The translations under genes and the position numbers were made by a program. Positions 15,297-22,405 of a stretch of 28,610 nt of DNA are shown here, piece after piece. Each line of letters begins with the position of its first letter. The stretch's first letter is position 1. The DNA is from Desulfoferula sp040751985 (GTDB lineage: Bacteria > Desulfobacterota > Desulfarculia > Desulfarculales > Desulfarculaceae), in contig JBFMFU010000018.1 in the NCBI GenBank assembly GCA_040751985.1, positions 1 to 28,610 on the forward strand, read 5' to 3'. The notes beneath the pieces are model-generated. The model saw nothing but the letters and a program-made list of their open reading frames with translations. It made no database searches and was not told the DNA's origin.

Positions 15297-15307
15297 AAAG
15301 GAGGTGA
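15297..15307 (+). promoter_or_regulatory. Strong Shine-Dalgarno without a normal start codon
   Basis: AAAGGAGGTGA is close to fully complementary to the 16S rRNA 3' end, but no ATG, GTG or TTG lies at the usual distance. The frame from CTG 15315 runs 10 codons (LLLVLQIGAT) and ends in TAA, whose last A is the first base of the integrase ATG (TAATG). This could be a leader peptide or ribosome-loading site coupled to integrase translation. The integrase also has its own AGGAG seven nt upstream. Confidence 0.4.
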
Positions 15308-15346
15308 AAATATCCTGCTGTTGGTGCTCCAGATAGGAGCAACCTA

Positions 15347-16456
15347 ATGGGAATCTTTAGGAAAAGCAAGGACAGCAAAGGCAAGCCAACAGGGCCTTGG
15401 TACATACAGTACCCTGCTGAACGTGACGCTTTAACAGGCAAGATTCAGTACAAGACAGAAAGGGCGTCATGGCACAAGAAAAAGGCCCAGGACCTGCTTA
15501 GACAAAAGCAGGAAGAGTTTCTGGAACGGGACAAGCTTGGGATCACATGCAAGCGAGACATGTCTTTTGCAGAGATTATGGACTGGGGCTTGGCTCAGGA
15601 AGTGATGAAGGTTAAAGCATCTGCTTTATCTGACGTGGCGCGGATGGAACAGCTGAAAAAGCATTTTGAAGGCCAGAAAGCCTGCCAGATTACTCCGTTG
15701 ATGGCCGACAGCTTTAGGATTGCCATGGCCAAGACCAAATCAGCCAGGACTGGAAGGCCTTACGCTGGCACCACGGTAAACAAGGCCATAAGCCTTGCCA
15801 GGCGGGTTTACTACCTGGCTATGGACCAGGGCATGGTCAATACCAATCCATTCGCAAGACGCGGCACTTTCAAGGAACACCCCAAAGGCAAGTACATTCC
15901 AGATGAGGAGTTTAGGGCAATCCTGGAACGTTTGCCTGATTACTTTAAGCCGGTCAGTCTGACCGCTTATTTGACAGGCATGCGCAGGGGCGAAATCTTC
16001 AACATGGAATGGAGCCAGGTGGACCTGGATAAGGGCACGATTGACTTGTCTGCCGAGGACACCAAGACCAATGAGCCTAGAGTAATCTACCTGGGCAGCC
16101 TGCCAGAGCTAAGGCGTGTGTTCGTGGAAGCCAAGCTTAGGAAAAAGCCGGGACAGAAGCTGGTCTTCACCAATGCTGACGGCAAGCCCATCCAGAAGCA
16201 GTATTCTGTGAGGCTGTTCAAGAAGGCTTGCTCAGAAGCTAAGGTCGGCCCTTACCGCTTCCATGACCTGAGGCACACGTTCAATACCAACATGGTCAAG
16301 GCTGGGGTTGACAGGTCAGTCATCATGAAGCTCACAGGCCATAAGACCCTGGCCATGTTCCTCAGGTACAGCCACTTGGATAAAGAGCAGTCAGAGTCTG
16401 CCATGGAAAGCCTGGGATCACTGCTTGAGGCAAAGAGGCGGGAGTCTCATGCCTAG
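15347..16456 (+). CDS. Phage-type tyrosine integrase
   Basis: This 369-residue integrase probably inserted the island. It has an N-terminal arm-binding part (WYIQYPAERD, then a region of charged helices), a SAM-like core-binding domain (about 72-160) and the catalytic domain: R213 (TGMRRGE), K240, H306-D-L-R309, H332 (TGHKT) and Y341. All catalytic residues are present, so it may be active. Its stop lies 100 bp from the 3' end of tRNA-Glu, facing the tRNA, a common layout for island integrases. The excisionase-like gene is just upstream. Base composition is intermediate between the island and the chromosome. Confidence 0.92.
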   Translation: MGIFRKSKDSKGKPTGPWYIQYPAERDALTGKIQYKTERASWHKKKAQDLLRQKQEEFLERDKLGITCKRDMSFAEIMDWGLAQEVMKVKASALSDVARMEQLKKHFEGQKACQITPLMADSFRIAMAKTKSARTGRPYAGTTVNKAISLARRVYYLAMDQGMVNTNPFARRGTFKEHPKGKYIPDEEFRAILERLPDYFKPVSLTAYLTGMRRGEIFNMEWSQVDLDKGTIDLSAEDTKTNEPRVIYLGSLPELRRVFVEAKLRKKPGQKLVFTNADGKPIQKQYSVRLFKKACSEAKVGPYRFHDLRHTFNTNMVKAGVDRSVIMKLTGHKTLAMFLRYSHLDKEQSESAMESLGSLLEAKRRESHA

Positions 16457-16472
16457 CCTCTTCAAAACTGGC

Positions 16473-16510
16473 GGAGTAGCCTTGAAAACGTCTACTCCAT
16501 ATCTACTCCA
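16473..16510. repeat. Arm-type repeats beside the attachment site
   Basis: TCTACTCCA occurs at 16491-16499 and again at 16502-16510, 11 bp apart (about one helical turn). An inverted GGAGTAG lies at 16473-16479. Phased direct repeats between an integrase gene and its tRNA target are typical arm-binding sites for the integrase N-terminal domain. Confidence 0.6.
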
Positions 16511-16518
16511 CGCGAGGA

Positions 16519-16548
16519 AAAGGGTTAGCCATCGCTGGCTAACCCTTT
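16519..16548 (-). terminator. Rho-independent terminator of the tRNA transcript
   Basis: Perfect 13-bp inverted repeat AAAGGGTTAGCCA / TGGCTAACCCTTT with a 4-nt loop. On the minus strand the stem runs into CCCTTTTCC, giving a short U-run, so it fits the end of the tRNA-Gln/tRNA-Glu transcript. It may also stop integrase read-through from the other side. If the crossover lies inside tRNA-Glu, this terminator was brought by the island. Confidence 0.7.
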
Positions 16549-16556
16549 GATATTCT

Positions 16557-16632
16557 TGGCAGTCCCAACGGGGTTCGAACCCGTGTCTTCGGCGTGAGAG
16601 GCCGATATCCTAGGCCACTAGACGATGGGACC
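16557..16632 (-). tRNA. tRNA-Glu (CUC anticodon), probable island attachment site
   Basis: Read on the minus strand, the acceptor stem GGTCCCA pairs with TGGGACT (the first pair is G-U), followed by discriminator G and an encoded CCA. The anticodon arm is TCGGC-CTCTCAC-GCCGA, with anticodon CTC. The T arm is ACGGG-TTCGAAC-CCCGT. The gene's 3' end faces the integrase. The island starts on that side, where base composition changes, so the T-arm/3' half is the likely crossover region; I found no second copy within the window. Confidence 0.93.
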
Positions 16633-16649
16633 GCGCGCAAACGTATGTA

Positions 16650-16723
<74 letters not shown>

Positions 16724-16739
16724 GCACTGCATGGATTCA

Positions 16740-16766
16740 TTTATAGCCTCGGGCCGGCGTCGTCAA
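16740..16766 (-). promoter_or_regulatory. Sigma-70-type promoter of the tRNA pair
   Basis: On the minus strand, TTGACG (16766-16761) and TATAAA (16745-16740) are separated by 15 bp of GC-rich DNA; the -10 box lies 17 nt before the mature 5' end of tRNA-Gln. The spacer is slightly short. Its place between the gltX stop and tRNA-Gln means the tRNAs need not depend on gltX read-through. Confidence 0.55.
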
Positions 16767-16782
16767 GGGCTTTTTAGCAGAT

Positions 16783-18201
16783 TTATCGTCCCCTGGCCAC
16801 AGCCAAAGCCTTCTTAAGCCTGGCCATAACCCGCGAGGGCCCCAGGATGGCCATCACCTCAAAGATGCCCGGGCTGAAGGTGCGGCCCATGAGCGCCACC
16901 CGCACCGGCTGGGCCACGTCTTTCATCTTCAAGCCCAGCTCCTGGGTCAGGTTTTGGAAGGCCGGCTCCATGGCCGAGGGGTCGGCGCCCAGCTCCTGCA
17001 CCAGGGCCAGGACCCGCTCCAGCACCGGGGCCTGGGCCGGCGTCAGGAACTTCTGGGCCGCGGCCGGGTCCAGGACCGGCTCATCCTTGAGGAAGGGCTC
17101 GGCCCAGTCGGCCAGCTCCAGCAGGGTCTTGGCTCGGGGGGTCAATTGGGGCAGGCAGGCGGCCAGCAGGTCTGGGTCCAGCCGCTCCAGCCCGCGCTGG
17201 GCCAGGAAGGGCGGCACCAGCTCGGTCAGGCGGCTCACCGAGGCAGCCTGGATGTAGCGCTGGTTCATGCGCAGCAGCTTGTCCTGGTCGAAGACCGCGG
17301 CGCTGCGGCCCACCGCGCCCAGGTCGAAGTAATCGATCAGCTCCTGGCGGCTGAACATCTCCTGGTCGCCGTGGGACCAGCCCAGGCGGGCCAGGGCGTT
17401 GAGCATGGCCTCGGGCAGGTATCCCAGGTCGCGGTAGTCCATGACCGCGGTGGCGCCGTGGCGCTTGCTCAGCTTGGTCTTGTCCGGGCCCAGGATCATG
17501 GGCACGTGGGCAAACAGGGGCAGGGGCGCGTCCAGGGCCTGGTAGAGGAGTATCTGGCGCGGGGTGTTGTTCACGTGGTCGTCGCCGCGGATCACGTGGC
17601 TGATGTTCATGTCTATGTCGTCCACCACCACGGCCAGGTGGTAGGTGGGCGAGCCGTCGCTGCGCAGGATCACCAGGTCGTCCAGCTCGGCGTTGTCGAA
17701 GCTGATGGGCCCCTTGACCAGGTCGTTGTAGACCGTGGCCCCGCTGCGGGGGCCCTTGTAGCGCACCACGGCCCCAGGCGCCGGGCCTAGGCCCTTATCC
17801 CGGCAGGCGCCGTCGTACATGGGCTTGGCCTTGACGGCCATGGCCTGCTGGCGCTTCTGCTCCAGGGTCTCGGGCGAGCAGTGGCACCAGTAGGCGCGGC
17901 CGCTCTGCAGCATCTGGTCCACGGCCTGGCGATAGCGCTCGAAGCGCTGGCTCTGGAAAAAGGGCCCCTCGTCATAGTCCAGGCCCAGCCACTCCATGGC
18001 CTCTAAGATGCCCTGGGTGTGCTCGTCCTTGCTGCGCTGGCGGTCGGTGTCCTCCAGACGCAGGACAAAGGCGCCGTGGTGGTGACGGGCGAAGAGCCAG
18101 TTGAACAGGGCGGTGCGGGCGCCGCCCAGGTGCAGGGCCCCGGTGGGCGAGGGCGGGAAGCGGGTGCGCACTTTAGGAGTGTGGTCGTCGGTCTGGGGCA
18201 T
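16783..18201 (-). CDS. gltX: Glutamyl-tRNA synthetase
   Basis: This enzyme charges tRNA-Glu with glutamate (and tRNA-Gln too in organisms without GlnRS). The class I signature PSPTGALHLGG (17-27, HIGH-type) and KLSKR (243-247, KMSKS-type) are present. C106, C108 and C133 occupy the spacing of the zinc site of bacterial GluRS. At 472 residues it is of normal length. It lies on the same strand as, and directly upstream of, tRNA-Gln and tRNA-Glu, and 61 bp after amrB. GC-rich third positions mark it as resident chromosome. Confidence 0.96.
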   Translation of the reverse strand: MPQTDDHTPKVRTRFPPSPTGALHLGGARTALFNWLFARHHHGAFVLRLEDTDRQRSKDEHTQGILEAMEWLGLDYDEGPFFQSQRFERYRQAVDQMLQSGRAYWCHCSPETLEQKRQQAMAVKAKPMYDGACRDKGLGPAPGAVVRYKGPRSGATVYNDLVKGPISFDNAELDDLVILRSDGSPTYHLAVVVDDIDMNISHVIRGDDHVNNTPRQILLYQALDAPLPLFAHVPMILGPDKTKLSKRHGATAVMDYRDLGYLPEAMLNALARLGWSHGDQEMFSRQELIDYFDLGAVGRSAAVFDQDKLLRMNQRYIQAASVSRLTELVPPFLAQRGLERLDPDLLAACLPQLTPRAKTLLELADWAEPFLKDEPVLDPAAAQKFLTPAQAPVLERVLALVQELGADPSAMEPAFQNLTQELGLKMKDVAQPVRVALMGRTFSPGIFEVMAILGPSRVMARLKKALAVARGR

Positions 18202-18262
18202 GTGTGTTTATCCCGTGGCTAAGCGCTGCGTCGAACCAGGCGCGGCCAGGTTATCAGAGTAA

Positions 18263-19066
18263 TTACTTCACTATCAGCCCGGCGTAGGCCACCACTTCGC
18301 GGTCGTCGCCGGTGACCGCCCCGCTGTTGGTGTAGGCCACCAGCTCGGCCGCGCTGGCGCCCAGCTCCAGGGCCGCCACCAGGGCCACGGTGGTGGGCAG
18401 CACTCCGCACATGCTGATATTGAGGCCGGTCACCGTGCGGTAGAGGGCCTGGGGGTCCAGGGCCAGTATGGCCTCCAAGGCCTTGGAATCCTTGGCCTGG
18501 GCCTGCTGGGCCGACTCATAGTGCGTCATGTCGGTGCTGGCCACCATGAGCACCGGCTCGCCCAGGGCCTTGATGGCCCCGGCGATGTCCCGGCCTAACT
18601 GCTGGCACTCGGCAAAGGAGAGCATGGACAGGCACAGCGGGGTGAGCAGGAAATCTTCGCGCAAACACTGCAAGATGGGCACCTGCACTTCCAGCGAGTG
18701 CTCGTACCGGTGGGCCAGGCTGTCCTCGCTGGCCAGGGCGCTGCGGCCGGTGATCTCCCGTCCCAGCCTAGCGTCCAGCTGCACCGCGCCCAGGGGGGTC
18801 TGCCAGGCACCCTGACTCATCACCGCCGCCCGCTGGCCCAGGCCCTGGTGGTTGGGGCCCATGACCAGCACCCGCGAGGGTATCTGCACCCGGCTGAGCA
18901 CCTTACCGGCCACGGCACCGGAGAAGATGTAGCCGGCGTGGGGGCAGACCGCGGCCAGGGCCGGCGCGGGCCGGGCCCCCGGCTCCAGGAAGCCCTCGAT
19001 CATGGCCCGCAGCTCTTGGGGGTGGCCGGGGTAAAAACGGCCGGCCACGGCAGGGGCGCGCAGCAT
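18263..19066 (-). CDS. amrB: AmmeMemoRadiSam system protein B (MEMO1 family)
   Basis: A 267-residue MEMO1-family protein related to LigB dioxygenases. Family motifs are visible: APAVAGRFYPG at the N-terminus, PHAGYIFSG, GPNHQG, EHSLEVQVPIL, STDMTHY and a conserved SMCG cysteine region, ending AYTNSGAVTGDD. In bacteria it usually accompanies an AMMECR1 protein and a radical SAM protein (AmrA, AmrS); neither is in this window. The biochemical role is not settled. ATG 19066 has GGAGGAG upstream. It may be co-transcribed with gltX. Confidence 0.92.
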   Translation of the reverse strand: MLRAPAVAGRFYPGHPQELRAMIEGFLEPGARPAPALAAVCPHAGYIFSGAVAGKVLSRVQIPSRVLVMGPNHQGLGQRAAVMSQGAWQTPLGAVQLDARLGREITGRSALASEDSLAHRYEHSLEVQVPILQCLREDFLLTPLCLSMLSFAECQQLGRDIAGAIKALGEPVLMVASTDMTHYESAQQAQAKDSKALEAILALDPQALYRTVTGLNISMCGVLPTTVALVAALELGASAAELVAYTNSGAVTGDDREVVAYAGLIVK

Positions 19067-19124
19067 GGCTCTCCTCCAGGACTCGGGTTGGGGCCGGGGA
19101 CAAACCCCGGCCTAGGCAATGCTT

Positions 19125-19152
19125 AGCATACCGCCCCCAGAGCCGCAAGCAA
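19125..19152 (-). promoter_or_regulatory. Possible promoter for amrB
   Basis: On the minus strand TTGCTT (19152-19147) and TATGCT (19130-19125) are separated by 16 bp, about 60 nt before the amrB start. It is a reasonable but unproven sigma-70 match in otherwise very GC-rich DNA. Confidence 0.35.
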
Positions 19153-19255
19153 GCGCGCCCAGGGCCGGGGCCGGCATTGCCCCTTTCCCCGCCGGGCATT
19201 TTTTTGGCATTATGGGGCCTCGGGCCGCTTATGGTCCGCCAGCAGGGGGGCGCGC

Positions 19256-19882
19256 ATGGACCGCACGGACAAGCAGGCCTGGTTCTACCTGATCAGCTTC
19301 CTGGCCATCCTGGTCTGGTCGGGCGTGCGGCCCTATGACCGCTTCACCTGGTGGCTGGAGGTGGCCCCGGCCCTGATGGGCCTCATCGCCCTGGGCGCCA
19401 CCTATAGGCGCTTCCGCTTCACCCGCCTGGTCTACCTGCTGGTCTGGCTGCACGCCATCATCCTGGTGATCGGCGGCCACTACACCTACGCCCGTATGCC
19501 CCTGTTCGACTGGCTGGACCAGGCCTTTAACCTGGGGCGCAACCACTACGACAAGGTGGGGCACCTGGCCCAGGGCTTCGTGCCGGCCCTGGTGGCCCGT
19601 GAGGTGCTGATCCGCAACCGGGTGGTGGCCCGCCGGGGCTGACTGTCGTTGATCGTGGTGAGCATCTGCCTGGCCCTGAGCGCCTTCTACGAGCTGATCG
19701 AGTGGTGGGTGGCGGTGTTCACGGGCACCGCGGCCGATGACTTCCTGGGCACCCAGGGCTACGTCTGGGACACCCAAAGCGACATGGCCCTGTGCCTGCT
19801 GGGCGCGGTGGCCGCCCTGCTCACGCTCTCGCGGGTGCAGGACCGCCAGATCGCCCGGCAGACCGCCCCGCCGGATAAGTAG
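19256..19882 (+). pseudogene. YjdF/DUF2238-like membrane protein with in-frame TGA
   Basis: One frame from ATG 19256 to TAG 19880-19882 encodes a 208-residue polytopic membrane protein, interrupted only by TGA at codon 129 (19640-19642). Before it: VRPYDRFTWWLEVAPAL, HYTYARMPLFDWLDQAFNLG and NHYDKVGHLAQGFVPAL; after it: SAFYELIEWWVAVFTG and DFLGTQGYVWDTQSDMA. Together these match the whole DUF2238 family pattern, so both halves belong to one gene. A tryptophan (TGG) is expected at the TGA, so a single G-to-A change or base-call error explains it. A TTG at 19649 could start a second piece but has no clear ribosome site. Function of the family is unknown. Confidence 0.8.
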
Positions 19883-19929
19883 GCTTTGCCGGCGGGCAAT
19901 GGGTTAACCATAGCAAGGAGGCAGATACC

Positions 19930-20583
19930 ATGACCGCGGCGTCCCAACAGGCCCTGCAAGGGCTGCGCGACCTGAGCATGCTCCAGTGGTACGTGATTCC
20001 CCTGCTGGCCTACACCTTCTACATGTACAGCGCCCACGTGAAGCGGGCCCGGCGCACCGGCGACTGGAACGCCATCTTGGCCGGCCTGACCATCTTCGGC
20101 ATGGACTTCGTCAACGAGACCATCAACGGCTGGATACTGCACTTCAGCCAGCGCTCGGCCCTGTGGACCGCGCCCGGCCCCACCGCCCTGCGCACCATGG
20201 TGGGCTGGAACATCGAGATCATGTTCATGTTCATCATCCTGGGCCTGATCTACTACCAGACCATCTCCGACGACCCCAAGGAGAAGATCCTGGGCGTCCC
20301 CAACCGCTGGTTCTGGGCCATCGGCTACAGCGCCTTCTGCGTGTTCATCGAGTGCTTCTTGAACAAGGGCGGCCTGTTGGTCTGGGAGTACTCCTTCTGG
20401 AAGCTGAGCTTCGGCGGGGTGTGGCTGATCTTCCTGTTCGGCTATCTGCACTTCTTCGTGGCGGCCCTGATCGTCATCAGCCTCAAGGCCCTGCGCAGCA
20501 AGATAATCATGGTGAGCGTCATCTACGCCGTGGCCGTGGTGATGAACATCTACGGCCTGGGCATCATGGGCTGGAAGTATTAG
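19930..20583 (+). CDS. Conserved membrane protein of unknown function
   Basis: 217 residues with about six membrane segments (for example LQWYVIPLLAYTFYMYSA, then IEIMFMFIILGLIYYQT, then IIMVSVIYAVAVVMNIYG). Conserved-looking polar residues sit at membrane borders (MDFVNETING, VFIECFLNKGG, EYSFWKLSFGG), suggesting a binding site in the membrane. AAGGAGGCAGATACC precedes ATG. It follows the YjdF-like gene by 47 bp on the same strand. I do not recognise the family. Confidence 0.8.
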   Translation: MTAASQQALQGLRDLSMLQWYVIPLLAYTFYMYSAHVKRARRTGDWNAILAGLTIFGMDFVNETINGWILHFSQRSALWTAPGPTALRTMVGWNIEIMFMFIILGLIYYQTISDDPKEKILGVPNRWFWAIGYSAFCVFIECFLNKGGLLVWEYSFWKLSFGGVWLIFLFGYLHFFVAALIVISLKALRSKIIMVSVIYAVAVVMNIYGLGIMGWKY

Positions 20584-20647
20584 GCCCCGCCCTTGAGGAC
20601 CCGGCCCCCAGCCGCTAAAATTACCTCTCGTTACCGGGAGGTTCATC

Positions 20648-21163
20648 ATGCGCCGCGCCCTGATCATCGTGGACATGCTCAACGACTTCGTGCGGCCGGG
20701 GGCGCCCCTGTTCGTGCCCGGCGCGCCTGAGATCATCCCGGCCATCCAGGACGAGCTGGCCAGGGCCCGGGCCGCCGGCGATCTGGTGGTCTACGTCTGC
20801 GACGCCCACGACCCGGACGACAAGGAGTTCGCCCGCTTCCCGCCGCACGCCATGGCCGACAGCGCCGGCGCCCAGATCGTGGAGGAGCTGACCCCCCGGC
20901 CCGGCGAGGCGGTGCTGAGCAAGCGCCGCCTGGACCCCTTCTTCGAAACCGAGCTGGACCAGGTGCTGGCCCGCGCGGGCGTGCAGGAGGCCACGGTGGT
21001 GGGTGTGTGCACCCACATCTGCGTGATGGAGACCGTGGCCGGCCTGTCCAGCCGCGACATCCCGGCCCGGGTGCCCCAGGCGGCGGTGGCCGACTTCGAC
21101 CCCGAGCAGGCCCAGGCCGCCCTGCAGCGCATGGCGCGGGTGTTCGGGGCCCAGATCGTCTGA
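20648..21163 (+). CDS. Isochorismatase-family cysteine hydrolase
   Basis: 171 residues of the isochorismatase/nicotinamidase fold. The catalytic triad is readable: D9 (IIVDMLNDF), K92 (VLSKRRLDPFF) and C125 (VCTHICVMET). The family includes nicotinamidase, ureidoacrylate amidase and others, and the exact substrate is unclear. The KRRLDPFFET and THICV region is shared with many nicotinamidase-like proteins. GGGAGG precedes ATG 20648. Neighbours give no clear pathway. Confidence 0.88.
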   Translation: MRRALIIVDMLNDFVRPGAPLFVPGAPEIIPAIQDELARARAAGDLVVYVCDAHDPDDKEFARFPPHAMADSAGAQIVEELTPRPGEAVLSKRRLDPFFETELDQVLARAGVQEATVVGVCTHICVMETVAGLSSRDIPARVPQAAVADFDPEQAQAALQRMARVFGAQIV

Positions 21164-21284
21164 CCCCCTGTGGGCCCGGCCGGCCAGGCCGCGCTTTGTG
21201 GCCAGGGCCGAAGATGGTAAGCTTTAAGGCGGGCGGGCCGCCGGGTCCGGCCCTGACATCACCCCTCGCAAAGGAAAATACCGC

Positions 21285-21536
21285 ATGGACGCGCCGGTTA
21301 AGCTGTACGCCCTGAGCACCTGCAGCCACTGCAAGAACACCAAGAAGCTGCTGGACGAACACGGCGTGAAATACGAAATGGTCGACGTGGACCTCTGTCA
21401 GGGCGACGAGCGCGACCGGCTGGTGGCCGAGGTCAAGAAGTACAACCCCAACTGCTCCTTCCCTACCCTGCTGGTGGGCGACAAGGTGATCGTGGGCTAC
21501 CGGGAGCAGGACATCAAGGAGGCCCTGGGACTATGA
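21285..21536 (+). CDS. Glutaredoxin-like thiol-disulfide protein
   Basis: 83 residues with the thioredoxin fold in minimal form: VKLYALSTCSHCKNTKKLL carries the redox pair C13-x2-C16, and SFPTLLVGDKVIVGY includes the cis-proline after FPT. It overlaps the next gene by 4 bp (ATGA), which encodes a ferredoxin-thioredoxin reductase catalytic subunit, so that enzyme probably reduces it. This ferredoxin-linked route fits a strict anaerobe. Confidence 0.9.
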   Translation: MDAPVKLYALSTCSHCKNTKKLLDEHGVKYEMVDVDLCQGDERDRLVAEVKKYNPNCSFPTLLVGDKVIVGYREQDIKEALGL

Positions 21537-21865
21537 CCGCCACCGAACTCTACGAGATGCTGCGCAAGGCGCAGGAGCCCAAGGGCTACTTCTTCAACCA
21601 GGACCGCCAGCGCACCCTGGAGCTCCTGGAGGGGCTGTTGATCAACAAGAAGCGCTACGGCTACATGTGCTGCCCCTGCCGCCTGGCCTCCGGCGACCGG
21701 CAAAAGGACGCGGACATCATCTGCCCCTGCGTCTACCGGGGGCCGGACGTGGCCGAGTACGGCTCCTGCTACTGCAACCTGTACGTGAGCCAGGAGTGGA
21801 ACCAGGGGCAGGTGCCGGTGGTGTACGTGCCCGAGCGGCGCCCGCCGGAGAAGATGGCCTTCTAG
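21533..21865 (+). CDS. Ferredoxin-thioredoxin reductase catalytic subunit
   Basis: 110 residues. It passes electrons from ferredoxin through a [4Fe-4S] cluster to a disulfide on a thioredoxin-like partner. The cysteine pattern is C47-P-C49, C64-P-C66 and C79-Y-C81, matching the CPC...CPC...CxC order of the family. The histidine of the plant CHC motif is tyrosine here, and the spacings (14 and 12) differ from the cyanobacterial 16 and 8. No variable subunit gene is adjacent, as usual in non-photosynthetic bacteria. The likely substrate is the overlapping glutaredoxin. Confidence 0.9.
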   Translation: MTATELYEMLRKAQEPKGYFFNQDRQRTLELLEGLLINKKRYGYMCCPCRLASGDRQKDADIICPCVYRGPDVAEYGSCYCNLYVSQEWNQGQVPVVYVPERRPPEKMAF

Positions 21866-21914
21866 CCTGCTGCGGGCCGGGCCCCGCGGGCGGCCCGTCA
21901 GGGGAGAAGATCGG

Positions 21915-21938
21915 CGGCCGGGCCCTCGGGCCCGGCCG
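21915..21938. terminator. GC-rich hairpin between convergent genes
   Basis: An 11-bp near-perfect inverted repeat (CGGCCGGGCCC / GGGCCCGGCCG) with a very short loop lies between the convergent stops at 21865 and 21948. There is no real T-run on either strand, so it is at best a weak bidirectional terminator. Confidence 0.4.
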
Positions 21939-21947
21939 AAACATTAG

Positions 21948-22151
21948 TTAGCGGGGGGCGTGGGTGGTGGCCTGGCCTTCCAGGGAGCACTGGGTGAAGT
22001 CTATCTTCTGGCCGCAGCCCTTGCAGAAATGCTCCTTGTCGAACTCGTCGGAAAAGATTTCCTTTTCTTTGCCGCAATTCGGGCACTTGCAGGTAAAGGC
22101 CTTGAGACCCTTGAATTCCTCAAAGCCAGGGCAATGACGGGGAGTGGTCAC
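21948..22151 (-). CDS. Small zinc-ribbon protein
   Basis: 67 residues with C23-x2-C26 and C43-x2-C46 in a double-knuckle zinc-ribbon arrangement, plus C7, C21 and C55. GTG 22151 is used because AAAGGAG lies six nt upstream on the minus strand. It could be a small nucleic-acid-binding or rubredoxin-like protein. It is transcribed towards the reductase gene. Function unknown. Confidence 0.7.
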   Translation of the reverse strand: MTTPRHCPGFEEFKGLKAFTCKCPNCGKEKEIFSDEFDKEHFCKGCGQKIDFTQCSLEGQATTHAPR

Positions 22152-22232
22152 GGTGCTCTCCTTTTTCTAGGGCCAGGGTTTGCGCCGGCGCCCGGCCCAC
22201 GGCTGCGCCGCCTGCTTGGGGGCGGGATTTCC

Positions 22233-22259
22233 TTGGACGGGCGTTGATAATAATATAAT
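22233..22259 (+). promoter_or_regulatory. Possible promoter for the DUF1015 gene
   Basis: TTGGAC (22233-22238) and a perfect TATAAT (22254-22259) are 15 bp apart in the only AT-rich patch of this intergenic region. This would give a leader of about 140 nt. The same patch could serve the divergent zinc-ribbon gene. The leader DNA is extremely GC-rich and foldable, but no known riboswitch is recognised in it. Confidence 0.4.
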
Positions 22260-22405
22260 GCCCGCCGGCCGCCGAACCGTCAAGGCGGCCGCGGCCGGGC
22301 CGGCGGCGGCTTGCATCTGGCCCTGGTTTGGTGTAGTTAGAACCCTTCGGGCCCCGCGCCGCGGGCACCCGGCGCCGCACTCATCGATCCTGTGGAGGAC
22401 CCTTC

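Noticed and set aside
1..16500. Second copy of the tRNA-Glu 3' end marking the other side of the island
   Set aside because: I scanned for GGGGTTCGAAC-like stretches and found none, so the other attachment site is not claimed within the window.
16954..17790. Plus-strand frame of 278 residues inside gltX
   Set aside because: Antisense to a well-supported gltX; the product is repetitive Gln/Gly/Val/His sequence typical of GC-rich shadows.
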